A DNA stretch of 58,440 nt from a virus. Under the pieces are notes generated by a model that was not told the DNA's origin, did not search any database, and saw only the letters and a program-made list of their open reading frames with translations. Each line of letters begins with the position of its first letter. Position 1 is the stretch's first letter. The translations under genes and the position numbers were made by a program. Positions 1-10,204 of this stretch are shown here, piece after piece. The DNA lies in IMG/VR virus record IMGVR_UViG_3300024231_000013, positions 1-58,440 of that record; one strand, written 5' to 3'.

Positions 1-3000
1 AAATACCTGTAGCTCAGCATTGTTTGCTACAAAACTATTTAAATCTTTTAGATCATTTTTACTTATACCAGGCACTTCAGTACCTTGCTTACTCCAAACA
101 TATACCCTAACAGCTTGTTCTCTAGTCCAAGGCTCTCCAGGTAGTTTTTTACGTAAGTTTTTAGGCACAATACCTAATTGCTTTTTCAACGCTCTATAAT
201 CGTTCATCATAGCAAGTCTTGCTGAAGACAAATCATTCATAGCTCTAGCATAAGGATCTAGTAAGTTTTGCTTATACCAAGCCATTTGAGCATCACCTTC
301 TTTTCCTTTACCTAGTGTTTCATACAATAAACCTACAAAATCTTGAGCAGAATAAGCTATACCTCTAAATACTTTACCTCTACTAGCACCAGCTACTTGA
401 GCTTTAGCTTTTCCATAAACTTTCTCAGAAGCAATACCAGTGGCACCTTCTATTATATCGTTAAAGTCTTTGTTTAGTTTACTAGCTTTACTGAATTTAA
501 CGTAAGCTTGTTGTACTTTAGATTTAACATCTAAAACACTTAAAGCATCTCTAACGGCTTTAACGTTTTTACTAGCATCATCTGCAAAATAGAAATCATT
601 ATAACCCTCAGCAGCTTTATCCACCATCCATCTAGCTTTTGCCTGAGCAGTGCCATCACCTAAGCCTGTTATGTTTTCTAATGGAATATTTAATCCCATA
701 CTGTCTAAAAATTCCTTTATAGGTCCAGCAGCGTCTTGAGGTCTAGCGGTTAAAACAAATACATCTCTTTCACCTTTTGCATCATTTATAAATTTAGCAA
801 CGTCAAGTAAAGGTCCTTTAGCACCTTTCATAACTTTACTAAACTCTGAAAAATCCCACTCAGCACCTTGTGCCTCCATTTCACCAGCCTTTTTAGCGAA
901 CTCAGTAGCTGTTAAAGATCCAGTTTTACCATCAGGCATTGTATACAACACATTGCTTTTAGTAGTAGCTAATGTATCATCAAAGTCAAATACTCTAATC
1001 TTTTTAACTGGAGCATCAGCATTTCTAGCTATAGATAATGCTTTGTCTATATTACCTAAGTTGTTTAATATGTTTTGATTAGTGTTTTTGTTAGATACTT
1101 TAGAGAACTTTAAACTGTTAGGTGCCTTGTTATTGTTTGTATTTTTTGTTTTTACGTAATCTCTATAATTTTCAAGTATATTTCTAACCATAATGCCTTC
1201 AGCACTAAGTTTATTTCTACTAACACTACCTATTTTTTGAATTTGACTAGAGTTTAAGTTTTGAGCTATAAACTCAGCCATATTTATGCCAGTAAAATCT
1301 TTACCTATATCTAATTTATAAGTACCTATAGGTATTTGGTTAACAGCATCTTTACCTAAGAATGTTATAGGATCTACAAAATCTCTAACAGAAGCACCAC
1401 TAGCATCTTTTTGAACTCTCATTCTTTCTGATATTACCGCCTGCTGCAACTTATCAACGTTTTGCTTTACTGTTTTTCTTAAAACGCTTTCCGATATTTT
1501 ACCATTAATAAACTTATTAAGTGTAATTAAAAAGTCCTTGTTAGCGTTAAAAAGTTCAATTAAATGCTCATTATGCATTAGCTTATTTTGGTTTTTAGTG
1601 TCACCTCTTTCAGGCTTCATACTAAAACTTGTCATAGGGACCATCCCTTTAAATAAACCGGTAGCTCTATTAACTTGAGACTCTAAAACATCAGCGACAA
1701 ACCCTAAAGATTCCTTGCTTTTATTTTTGATAACAAAATTTACTAAAGATGAATAGCCTCTGTTTAAAAGTTCTCTATTTGATTTTATAGTTTCATCCAC
1801 AGTGCTTCCTTCGGCTGATAATAGTTTTTCAACCTGTAATTTAGCTTCGCTAGGTGTAACACCCTCCTTTAGTACAATGTTTTCAACTTTTCTTCTGAAA
1901 CCACCCCAGTTTCTCGGAGCAAAGACAGCCCTACTATTACTGTAATCAGAACCAGTACCTACAATAACATCATCTCCAAAAACTTTTTTAAGTAAATTAC
2001 TATAACCTTTTACTCCATTAGTTACTTCTTTATAGGTCAAAGGTCTTCCACCTAAAGTTATTCTAGTATCTCCAAATCCTACAGAGTCAACAATAGCTTG
2101 CTGCACAGACTTAGGTAAATCGTCAAATGTTTTTCCTTTTGGTATTAGATCTTTAATAAAAAATTTATACGTAGATTTTAACTTCTCGGAGTTTTCAACT
2201 GAAGTTATATTTTTTTTACCACCCTCTTTTATATTAAGTAAACCTCTAAGTTTTTTATATTTAGATATATTATCGTTTATATTTAATAATACATCTCGAG
2301 GTTCTATACCTAATTCTTCTGATATTTTCTGTATTGCTAAAACTTCTTGAGCAACTTGTATATCACTTAATCCTTTAGTTAGTTTTTTAAACTCTTTTGC
2401 TTTACTAAACTTAGCACCAGCTTTAATATCTACTCTAGCCTTAGGCTCTGCTGTTTCAGCAGCTTTTTCTACTATTAAGTTTCTAAAAGACATTGCAGCT
2501 AGACCCTTTATAGTTTGAGCTTCAGCAGCTCTGTAAACGCTACCATCTATTTTACCTAAAAGATCTTTGTAGTCTTGTACAGTTTTAGTAGGATCTTTCT
2601 CCCACTTACCTTTATCGTTTTTTCTATATAAAGCGTTTAGTATGTTGTTAGGTATAAATGTTGATTTACCCTCTATAGTACTAGGGCCAGCATAAGCATC
2701 TGGTAATAAAGAAAAATCTTTTGCAGCATTATTATCTAAGAACTGTCTTAAGTTTCTTAAACCATCAAGTTCTTTTTTCTGTATATTTCTAGTCTTCTTA
2801 GTAAATACCTCAGGGTTTAAACCAAAAGCTTTACCAAGAGTTTTAGCTAAATTAGTACCGATGTTTCTACTCTCACCAAAAGTTTTAATTGGTTTATCTT
2901 TAAGATCAGCTTCTATAGCTTTATCGATTGTATTAGCAACTTCTGAGCCACTAACTCCTAGGTTACTTGCTACAACACCAGTGTATGTTTTAAGCTTCTT

Positions 3001-5670
3001 AGGACTTATCTTTTTAACAGGTTTGTCTTTAGCCTCGACTACAACTTCTTCAGCTGCTACACCCTTAGCCTCTGTTACATCATCTGTAAACTTTTCACCT
3101 AATACTCTTTTCGATGCTTCAATTGCTCTAGCAGGTAAGAATTTATTTATATAAGCAGCTAATGGCACTCCAGATTCTGGCTTATATTCTTTTATAAGAT
3201 CAAATATACCACGTTTACCTGTTTCTATTTCGTCAGTTAATAACTGTTTATCAAAATTTGGAGCATCTCTTCTACGCTCTACTATTTTGTTTGTTATTGG
3301 TTTAAACTTTTCTAGTATATCAAAAGCACCGGCAACACCTTGTTCATCATATATTCTTTGTACCTCTTGAGAAGCTTCTTCAGATTTAGCCTCTTTTACT
3401 ATCGCTTCGTCAGTAGTTTTTACTTTTGGCGCAACTAGCTCACCCTCTACACCTTTAGTTACTGCTTTAGTCTGAGCTTTAGTTAGTTTACCTTTTTCTA
3501 TGCTCTTGTTATAGTCTTTTATAAAATTATAAACATCTCTACCGTTATTAAATTTAATACCAGTAAGACCGGCTTTCTGCAACACTCTTCTTATAGTATC
3601 ACCTATTTTAGTAAATAAGTTTTCTTCAAAAACTAAATCACCAGTAGCAATAGCATCGGAAAATAAAGTTAATGTTTCTTCTCCAACTATAGCATCAGGA
3701 TCTTGCTTGTATAGTTCTAAACGTTTCTTAAAGTCGCTATCTTTTATTTTACCAGCATCTATATTATTTAGTTCTAACTTGAGAGCATTACCTAAATTAA
3801 CAGCTGTATCTGGACTATCTACTATAGTTTTAAATAAAACACCGTGTAAAAGCTCGTGAGCTGCTACATTTACAGCAAATTCTTTTTTAGCTATTTCTTC
3901 GTTTATAACTATAGTCTGCTCACCAGTCTTAGGATCTTGTAGTATATAACCTTGCTCTGTCGATGCTTTCTTCTGCAGGTCTTTATCTTTAGCTATTTTA
4001 TCAGCTTGTTCTTGATCTTTTGCTATCTCTATATTTATAGACTCAATGCCTTTAACTATGTCAGTTACCTTCTCTGTAGTTATTTTTAATTTGTTCTCAG
4101 CACTTATGTTTGACAACCTGGCATCTATTTCTTTTAACCTCTGATCTTGAGTCTCTACTAAGGATTTATTATCACCTGCTTTTGCTATTTCAGAAGCAAC
4201 ATCTTGTCTTTCATTTAATAAATCTACAGTTTCTTTAAATAAGCTTTCTGTTATATTTAAATCATCAGCTATTTTGACATTTTTTTGAGTTATATTAAAC
4301 TTTTGCTTAATAGAATTAGACTCTTCAGTACTAATATCTCCGTCAGATACTTTTTTTCTAAGCTCTATATCTAAAATATTACCACTGTATTTGTTTTTAG
4401 CTATATTTATAGATTTATCGCTAGAAGGGTTTAATTCAAACTCATTTAAAACAGATTTAGAATTATTCTGCTCTAATGTCTTGTTTACAGAATTAACCTG
4501 AACAGCTCTATTTATAGATCTACCAGCTACACCTAAGGCTCCAGTTCCAGACATACTACCACCAGTTGCTACACCTATAATAAAAATATCAGCAAGTTCT
4601 GGCCAAAAATTATCAAACTCATCTCCTTTATTGTAGTAAATAGCATCGATGTTTCTATTTAATACCTCAGTAGTTGCTTCGGAAAAACCTTCTTTTCCAG
4701 CTTCTTTAACAACTTGCAATGTAGCATCTTTTAAGGTTTTTTCTATAACATCTCTACTTTTTCCAATTAAATTTCTAAATAGACCTTTACCTATTCTTTT
4801 AGTAGCAATCTCCAATAAACCCTCTGAAAAACCTGTCAAAGTAGATGCCGCCATGTTAGCTGCATCTAGCTTTTTACCTTCAGCTAATGCTTCTGTAGAA
4901 TAATCAGCTGCTGAGCCGGCTACAATAGAAGATATACCTACGTAAGGTATCATTGCTTGAGCTATAGATGGTATTGTACCAACAACCTCGTTAAAAGTAC
5001 GAGAAATAGCTTGAGAAAAGTCTAACTCTAAAAGGTCTTGTCCTATTGTAGTGTCGTATTGTGTAAGTGTTTTTTCTATTTTTTTAGCATCATTTTTTAG
5101 CTGATTTGCAGCTTCCAATCCTTTAACACCAGCTGAACCAATGTCGTTGGCACCTGAAAAAGCTCCTAAAGCTTGAGCTACCGCGTCTTGTGTTTTACTG
5201 TCTGATTCTTGAAACTTTTTTATATCTTCTTCAAAAGCAGATCCAGCTATACCAATAAGCGCGGTCATTTTTAATCTGTTGACAAAAGCTGGTATTTGCG
5301 CTATGTTTGATCCAGCTCTAAAGGTGTTTGCTTTGAACTTCTTAATAGCCTCAGATTCTAGTATTTTATCTAGTACTGTTTCTTCTTCTTCAAGCTCCTT
5401 AGCTTCTGGTAATTCCGAAGAAGTATCTTCCGAAGGTAACTCCGTAACGCCCGCTTGTGATGCTGTCATTGGCTGCACTACATCCGCATCCGCTGCAGCG
5501 CTTATTGGAAAATCCTGTGTCTCGTCTTTAATTTCTTGCTCTACAACTACACCTTCTTCATCTAAAACGCCTATAAAAACAGCATTACTGAATTTATTTA
5601 AAAATTCTTGTTCTTTGGCATCAGATACATCATAAGGATTACCGTCAACTTCATATCTTTTTACTGGCAT
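1..5670 (-). CDS. Giant internal virion protein, truncated at the window edge (at least 1890 aa)
   Basis: An open frame runs leftward from the ATG at 5670 to the first base of the window without a stop, so at least 1890 residues are present and the C-terminus is missing. Visible landmarks are an acidic N-terminal segment, Gly/Ala-rich hydrophobic stretches around residues 120-400, a zinc-peptidase-like motif HELLH at residues 605-609, long charged helical regions, and a HAD-like phosphatase signature (DFDDTLA with Asp1562 and Asp1564, later a FADDAS motif) near residues 1558-1680. Giant multi-domain proteins at the end of a podovirus structural block usually sit inside the capsid and are ejected with the DNA. 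That role is inferred from size and position. Both enzymatic motifs are seen, but activity is unproven. Confidence 0.75.
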   Translation of the reverse strand, partial: MPVKRYEVDGNPYDVSDAKEQEFLNKFSNAVFIGVLDEEGVVVEQEIKDETQDFPISAAADADVVQPMTASQAGVTELPSEDTSSELPEAKELEEEETVLDKILESEAIKKFKANTFRAGSNIAQIPAFVNRLKMTALIGIAGSAFEEDIKKFQESDSKTQDAVAQALGAFSGANDIGSAGVKGLEAANQLKNDAKKIEKTLTQYDTTIGQDLLELDFSQAISRTFNEVVGTIPSIAQAMIPYVGISSIVAGSAADYSTEALAEGKKLDAANMAASTLTGFSEGLLEIATKRIGKGLFRNLIGKSRDVIEKTLKDATLQVVKEAGKEGFSEATTEVLNRNIDAIYYNKGDEFDNFWPELADIFIIGVATGGSMSGTGALGVAGRSINRAVQVNSVNKTLEQNNSKSVLNEFELNPSSDKSINIAKNKYSGNILDIELRKKVSDGDISTEESNSIKQKFNITQKNVKIADDLNITESLFKETVDLLNERQDVASEIAKAGDNKSLVETQDQRLKEIDARLSNISAENKLKITTEKVTDIVKGIESINIEIAKDQEQADKIAKDKDLQKKASTEQGYILQDPKTGEQTIVINEEIAKKEFAVNVAAHELLHGVLFKTIVDSPDTAVNLGNALKLELNNIDAGKIKDSDFKKRLELYKQDPDAIVGEETLTLFSDAIATGDLVFEENLFTKIGDTIRRVLQKAGLTGIKFNNGRDVYNFIKDYNKSIEKGKLTKAQTKAVTKGVEGELVAPKVKTTDEAIVKEAKSEEASQEVQRIYDEQGVAGAFDILEKFKPITNKIVERRRDAPNFDKQLLTDEIETGKRGIFDLIKEYKPESGVPLAAYINKFLPARAIEASKRVLGEKFTDDVTEAKGVAAEEVVVEAKDKPVKKISPKKLKTYTGVVASNLGVSGSEVANTIDKAIEADLKDKPIKTFGESRNIGTNLAKTLGKAFGLNPEVFTKKTRNIQKKELDGLRNLRQFLDNNAAKDFSLLPDAYAGPSTIEGKSTFIPNNILNALYRKNDKGKWEKDPTKTVQDYKDLLGKIDGSVYRAAEAQTIKGLAAMSFRNLIVEKAAETAEPKARVDIKAGAKFSKAKEFKKLTKGLSDIQVAQEVLAIQKISEELGIEPRDVLLNINDNISKYKKLRGLLNIKEGGKKNITSVENSEKLKSTYKFFIKDLIPKGKTFDDLPKSVQQAIVDSVGFGDTRITLGGRPLTYKEVTNGVKGYSNLLKKVFGDDVIVGTGSDYSNSRAVFAPRNWGGFRRKVENIVLKEGVTPSEAKLQVEKLLSAEGSTVDETIKSNRELLNRGYSSLVNFVIKNKSKESLGFVADVLESQVNRATGLFKGMVPMTSFSMKPERGDTKNQNKLMHNEHLIELFNANKDFLITLNKFINGKISESVLRKTVKQNVDKLQQAVISERMRVQKDASGASVRDFVDPITFLGKDAVNQIPIGTYKLDIGKDFTGINMAEFIAQNLNSSQIQKIGSVSRNKLSAEGIMVRNILENYRDYVKTKNTNNNKAPNSLKFSKVSNKNTNQNILNNLGNIDKALSIARNADAPVKKIRVFDFDDTLATTKSNVLYTMPDGKTGSLTATEFAKKAGEMEAQGAEWDFSEFSKVMKGAKGPLLDVAKFINDAKGERDVFVLTARPQDAAGPIKEFLDSMGLNIPLENITGLGDGTAQAKARWMVDKAAEGYNDFYFADDASKNVKAVRDALSVLDVKSKVQQAYVKFSKASKLNKDFNDIIEGATGIASEKVYGKAKAQVAGASRGKVFRGIAYSAQDFVGLLYETLGKGKEGDAQMAWYKQNLLDPYARAMNDLSSARLAMMNDYRALKKQLGIVPKNLRKKLPGEPWTREQAVRVYVWSKQGTEVPGISKNDLKDLNSFVANNAELQVF

Positions 5671-5683
5671 ATTTTATTTAATT

Positions 5684-7411
5684 TTATATGTTAAAGTCTT
5701 GATTAGCTTTACGACCACCATCTCTACTCTGTTTTTTTACAAAATCTTCAAAATCTTTTTTACTTTGCTCTGGAGAAAGAGGCGTACTGTTTTTTAACCC
5801 TTCTGTAAAACTATTTTTAGAGCCTTTTGGAAAAGTTTTGTCTATAATTCTCATTATTTCTCTACTCTCTTTATCACCGCCGACTTCACCTTTTATTAAG
5901 TCTCTAAGTAATCTTTTACCTTGTGAACTATTTATAGGAAAAGACTTCTCTTCTTGCTCTTCTAACTCTATGATGGCATCATCTCCTTTTCCAACTTTAA
6001 ACTCTTTATCTGGTGGTCTAACTGTTATTAACCCATCTTTAAATGACATTTCTTTATAAAAACTACCTTCTTCTCCTACAGAAAATCTAGATTTCAAGAA
6101 GCTGACCGGATCTTTAAGAAAAGAGTCTATATAGTTTTTAGCTATAATAGGTGCCTCTGATTTATTACCTTCTTGTTGTTTTTTAACTTTTACAGCTGGA
6201 GGTATGTTTTTGGTGTATATTCTGTTTGGTATTTTTTCACCGTCTTTTTCAATATACTTTTTAAGACCAGGTATATTTTTTACATCTTCATCCGTAACTT
6301 CTCTAGACTCACCCATAGCTTCAAGATCTTTTCGCGTGACTTCATCTATTAAAAAAGCTTCTCTTTGCTTCATAGTAGCGTTTTCATAAGCTTTTGCTGT
6401 ATCACTTGTCCATTTTAATCTACCAGTAATAAACTGTTTTTGTTGTTTAATATCTTGAGACATTAACCCTTTTGCGTTAGCTTTTAATAGGTCCATATAA
6501 GCAACATTACTTCTTAATGATTGCTCATCAATAACCTGCTCTCTATACTGAAAACCACCTGCAGTTCTTGTAGTTATGTTTTGAAACACAAAATCTTTGG
6601 TAAGATTGTCTTTCTCATCAACTATACCAACTTGTTGAAATCTTTTATTTCTATCACTAAAGCTCATTATAGGTTGAAAAAATGTACCATCCCATTTAGA
6701 TAGATCACGCTCAAATTTTACATTAACATAGCCGTCAGATTCTTCATATTCATCTAGTTGACCAGATTCTTTAAACCTATTATACACCTCACTACCAACT
6801 TTTATTCGTGAGTTTACTGTTAGTATATTTGAGTTGTTATCATTAGCAATTACGCTTACCTCACTTTCAATACCTGGTGTTTTTCTACCACTAATAGCTA
6901 CTACGCCTATTAGGTTGGAAACTTCATCACCACTAGCAGGTGCGTGGCCACTTACTATTTGGTCTATAGTAGCTTCATTAAACTCTTGAGCTCCAGTAGA
7001 TATATTGTTTATTTGATTTTTAGTGTTGATCATGTAAGACTGAAAATCAGTAATAGATTTTCTATACTCTTGCCTTTGCTGTTTACTTAAATTAGTATTT
7101 ATACCTAATTCTGCTGAAGCTGCCATAGCTGCAGCGCTTTTATCTTGGAATATTTTAGTGAGTTCTGATCTAACCCTATCATCTTTTACACCTGATACAG
7201 ATTTCAATATTTCTTTATCGTACTGTAACTCTGTATTTACTAAGAATCTATTATTAGCTTCATCTATTTTATTCTGCTTTTCTTCAGCAATTTTCTTGGC
7301 TTTATAATAGTCTGTTATACCAGCACTAACAGTTTCACCTATTTTACCAACACCTTGAGCCCATATCTCAGCTGATCTATCTACTATTATCTGTGGGTTT
7401 CTATAACTCAT
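5684..7411 (-). CDS. Predicted structural or internal virion protein (575 aa)
   Basis: Product not recognised by name. It is rich in charged residues and predicted helix, with a Lys/Glu-rich coiled-coil-like N-terminal third (roughly residues 35-130) and a more beta-like centre. No signal peptide, transmembrane helix or catalytic motif is visible. It lies 13 bases upstream of the giant protein and 3 bases after the 257-aa protein, all on one strand, which suggests translation in one late message. Position between two probable ejection proteins suggests an internal virion component. A decoration or cargo role is also possible. Confidence 0.6.
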   Translation of the reverse strand: MSYRNPQIIVDRSAEIWAQGVGKIGETVSAGITDYYKAKKIAEEKQNKIDEANNRFLVNTELQYDKEILKSVSGVKDDRVRSELTKIFQDKSAAAMAASAELGINTNLSKQQRQEYRKSITDFQSYMINTKNQINNISTGAQEFNEATIDQIVSGHAPASGDEVSNLIGVVAISGRKTPGIESEVSVIANDNNSNILTVNSRIKVGSEVYNRFKESGQLDEYEESDGYVNVKFERDLSKWDGTFFQPIMSFSDRNKRFQQVGIVDEKDNLTKDFVFQNITTRTAGGFQYREQVIDEQSLRSNVAYMDLLKANAKGLMSQDIKQQKQFITGRLKWTSDTAKAYENATMKQREAFLIDEVTRKDLEAMGESREVTDEDVKNIPGLKKYIEKDGEKIPNRIYTKNIPPAVKVKKQQEGNKSEAPIIAKNYIDSFLKDPVSFLKSRFSVGEEGSFYKEMSFKDGLITVRPPDKEFKVGKGDDAIIELEEQEEKSFPINSSQGKRLLRDLIKGEVGGDKESREIMRIIDKTFPKGSKNSFTEGLKNSTPLSPEQSKKDFEDFVKKQSRDGGRKANQDFNI

Positions 7412-7414
7412 AAT

Positions 7415-8188
7415 CTAATCCCTTTTTGAAAAAATTGTTTTACCTGTTGCTGGATCATAGCTATTACCAGCAGCAGTAACACCTGCGCTAATTATATTAC
7501 CAACGCCGCTTATGGCGCCACTCCATGCTTGCGCTTTAGCTTGATTAGCAGAAGCCTCTTGAGCTTGAGCTTGTGATATTTGACCAGATGCTCTATCAAG
7601 ATCCATGTTTATTCTATTTTCACCAGCTTGGAACATAAACTGTTGACCAGCGGCATCAGCTGCTTGTACTCTCTGCCCTTCAGATATAGCAATACTCTGT
7701 AACCTCTGTTGTTCAGAGATTTTTGCATTCATCAAGTTTTGTTCTCCTTGAGCTCTTAATTTTTCGTTTTGAGCTTCTTGCTGTTCTATACTAGCAGCAA
7801 CACCTTGCTTACTCTGCAGAGCCGCTTGAGCTAAAGCAGTTGCACCACCAGCGCTTGCTCCAGTAGCTCTTATAGTATCTAGAGTGTTAGCTAGAGATAT
7901 GTCAGCCTGCTCTATCTGTATTTCAGCCGCCTTAGTTGCTACACCTAAGTCATCAAAAGGATTTGACAATTGCCCACTTAAATCAGATGCTAAACCACTA
8001 AGATCTTGTGTAGAAGCGTAAGGATTTGTTATTTCTTCCCTAGAATTTTTTATAGATTCTAATTCAGCCTCAGCCCTCTGCTTATCTGCCCTAGCTCTTT
8101 TGGCCGCTTTACCAGCCGCTCCGCCAGCTATAGCGCCACCTGCTAAACTCGCTGCTGCTCCTACGGCCATTGCTGTTACTACACCCAT
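7415..8188 (-). CDS. Predicted internal virion (DNA ejection) protein, T7 gp14-like in layout
   Basis: This 257-aa protein starts with a Gly/Ala-rich hydrophobic segment (residues 3-27) containing GGAIAGGAAG-type small-residue packing, followed by a long Gln/Ala/Glu-rich helical region (residues 30-215) and a second Gly/Ala/Ile-rich stretch near the C-terminus (about 222-240). A membrane-active N-terminus plus Ala/Gln-rich helices is the usual look of podovirus ejection proteins such as T7 gp14 and P22 gp7. The assignment rests on composition and on position next to the giant internal protein, not on clear sequence identity. Confidence 0.55.
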   Translation of the reverse strand: MGVVTAMAVGAAASLAGGAIAGGAAGKAAKRARADKQRAEAELESIKNSREEITNPYASTQDLSGLASDLSGQLSNPFDDLGVATKAAEIQIEQADISLANTLDTIRATGASAGGATALAQAALQSKQGVAASIEQQEAQNEKLRAQGEQNLMNAKISEQQRLQSIAISEGQRVQAADAAGQQFMFQAGENRINMDLDRASGQISQAQAQEASANQAKAQAWSGAISGVGNIISAGVTAAGNSYDPATGKTIFSKRD

Positions 8189-8191
8189 AAT

Positions 8192-8596
8192 TTATATTTT
8201 TTTTACTAATTCTTTAGAAGACTTGTCGTCTACATTCCAACCAAGCTCTTCGTGTATATTTATTAATGATTCATTTCTACCTATAGAGAACATGTACTTC
8301 ACACCGTTACTTTTACAAACTTCTTCAGCTGCATTTATTAAAAGCGCTATAGCGTGTTTTCTGTCAGCTTCTTTGTAATCTGGATTAGATACAACCCATT
8401 CCAATAAAGCTCCCTTAGAGTTAGTGTAATATATGAAACCTGCCACAATAGGCACGTCTTTTTCAACCATCAAACCTCCCTTACCATTATCAGGTAAAAA
8501 ATCTCTAGGTGGACTTTGCCATTCAGGCCATTCATCCCACCAAGAACATAAGGTTTCCCAGTCGCTCTCTTTTAATTTTCTAATATTTAATTGCAT
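8192..8596 (-). CDS. GNAT-family N-acetyltransferase
   Basis: A 134-aa protein with the layout of a small GNAT fold: an N-terminal strand-helix unit (NIRKLKESDWETLCSWW), a central strand pair around GFIYYTNSKGALLEWVVSNP, a helix starting after the acetyl-CoA-binding region (residues about 78-98), and a C-terminal FSIGRNESLINIHEELGW segment typical of the family. GNAT enzymes move an acetyl group from acetyl-CoA to an amine. The substrate here is unknown. It sits inside the tail and internal-protein cluster, 3 bases from one neighbour and 13 from the other, so it is made late. It may modify a virion protein or a host target. Confidence 0.75.
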   Translation of the reverse strand: MQLNIRKLKESDWETLCSWWDEWPEWQSPPRDFLPDNGKGGLMVEKDVPIVAGFIYYTNSKGALLEWVVSNPDYKEADRKHAIALLINAAEEVCKSNGVKYMFSIGRNESLINIHEELGWNVDDKSSKELVKKI

Positions 8597-8609
8597 TTAA
8601 TTTAATTGT

Positions 8610-10169
8610 TTAGCTACTAACAACAAAAGTAGAGTTTACAGCAAAAAGCTCTTTAGCTCCACCAGGATTAGTACTATTATCGTTTTGTAAAGTTACAGTA
8701 CAATAGTAACCTTTTATACCTGTCATATCTTCTCCAAATATAACTTCTCCAGGCATTGTTTGACCTTCGCTGTTATTAACTAGATTAGCGTAGTATTTAT
8801 TTTCTTTTCTAACAAAGCCAGCATATTCTTTATTATAAGGTGGATTGTTAGATGCGAAAGTACTAACGTAGTCTGGTCTATAAACAGGTTCGTTATACGT
8901 AGGACTTGATTGTATAGGGTTTATTATATACTCACCTTCATAATAACTATTTATTGGATTGGTAGTATCTCTTAAACTAGGTGGTAAAATCCATATAGGA
9001 TTTCCGCCACTATCTAATTCAAAACTGTCAACACCAGTAACATCTGAAATATACTCTGAAACTTCCCAACCATTACTACCTTCGTAGTTTATAGTTTTGA
9101 AGACTTTACTAGTACTTATATCTGGGTTTACTACAAAAGTAATTTTTGATTTATTAGATTCACTGTAAAATTCAGCTCTATCAACATTCGTGCTATTATG
9201 GACATATAATTTATTCCATCCAGCACTATCATATCCACCTATGCTATACATTCTGTTTGCTAAGCTAAAAGTAAACCTAGGTTTAAATGTATAAAAAGAA
9301 GGCCAACCTAAAACAGCTTCATCAAATTGAAGTGTGGTATAGTCATAGTAACCAGGACCTGGTCTAGAATTTATAGGCGTGCTTGGCTGTAGCGATAGAG
9401 TATACTGTTTAGTGTATATATCCCAACCACCTATTATTTTACCCGGTCCAAAACTAGATGAATCTACAATACTTAAATTGTCTCTAAACCAATCAATCAT
9501 ACCATAGTTTGATATCTCAGTTATACCATCTCTAGATAACCTTAAAACAGCTCCTCTATTTTTATCTACAAAATATTTTCTATATCCATAAACAGCAAAG
9601 CTTTCTGGGTTAGTGCTTATTCCAAAGTTCCCAGCGTAAGGTATTATTTGTCCAATAACAAGGTTTAGTTGGTTTACAGATACTCCACCTCCTTCAGCTG
9701 TGTATATAGCATCTTTGTCTATAAGTGCTCTACTAACTTTCTTCTCTGATAATATAATTAAATTAGAGTCTTCAGCATGTAACTTTTGTATGCTACCATC
9801 AGCCGGATCAGTTGCTTTAGTTATTTCTTCACCTACAGAGAATTGATTTGTTTGATTTATACCTGTTCTAGAATTATATATACCAGAATATATCATAGCA
9901 TTACCTCTAATACTACCATTAGGTTCATCTTCAACTAAGTAAGCTTTAGCACCTAAAGAAGTAGAAGTATTATTATAACCACCTCTAATTCTAGACTCTT
10001 CAATAGCCCAGTTAAGATCATTATCATCTTCTGGAACATTACCAGTTTGATACCAACCACCTATAGATTGAGGTATACCTCTAGAGCCAAACCATTTCAT
10101 ATCGCTAGCTGAGTCTACACTTTTTCTTAAAGTGAATGAGTTATAGTATTTTACTTCTATTAGTGCCAT
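8610..10169 (-). CDS. Tail nozzle-like structural protein (519 aa)
   Basis: The sequence is rich in Tyr, Asn, Ser and Gly and in short beta strands, with repeated blade-like segments such as SFAVYGYRKYFVDKNRGAVL followed by LSRDGITEIS and IGGWDIYTKQYTLSL. This is the pattern of beta-propeller nozzle proteins (T7 gp12, P22 gp10 and the crAss-like muzzle). It directly follows the 1520-aa nozzle protein in transcription order, so the two may share one propeller assembly or form consecutive parts of the tail tip. No enzymatic motif is seen. Confidence 0.6.
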   Translation of the reverse strand: MALIEVKYYNSFTLRKSVDSASDMKWFGSRGIPQSIGGWYQTGNVPEDDNDLNWAIEESRIRGGYNNTSTSLGAKAYLVEDEPNGSIRGNAMIYSGIYNSRTGINQTNQFSVGEEITKATDPADGSIQKLHAEDSNLIILSEKKVSRALIDKDAIYTAEGGGVSVNQLNLVIGQIIPYAGNFGISTNPESFAVYGYRKYFVDKNRGAVLRLSRDGITEISNYGMIDWFRDNLSIVDSSSFGPGKIIGGWDIYTKQYTLSLQPSTPINSRPGPGYYDYTTLQFDEAVLGWPSFYTFKPRFTFSLANRMYSIGGYDSAGWNKLYVHNSTNVDRAEFYSESNKSKITFVVNPDISTSKVFKTINYEGSNGWEVSEYISDVTGVDSFELDSGGNPIWILPPSLRDTTNPINSYYEGEYIINPIQSSPTYNEPVYRPDYVSTFASNNPPYNKEYAGFVRKENKYYANLVNNSEGQTMPGEVIFGEDMTGIKGYYCTVTLQNDNSTNPGGAKELFAVNSTFVVSS

Positions 10170-10204
10170 AGTATTATATTACATGTTTATAAGTGTTTTA
10201 CCAC

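Noticed and set aside
2861-8378. Plus-strand open frames opposite the late block (and similar ones up to 39865)
   Set aside because: They are rich in Ser and Leu as expected for antisense of AT-rich coding DNA, lack leaders and overlap well-supported minus-strand genes completely.
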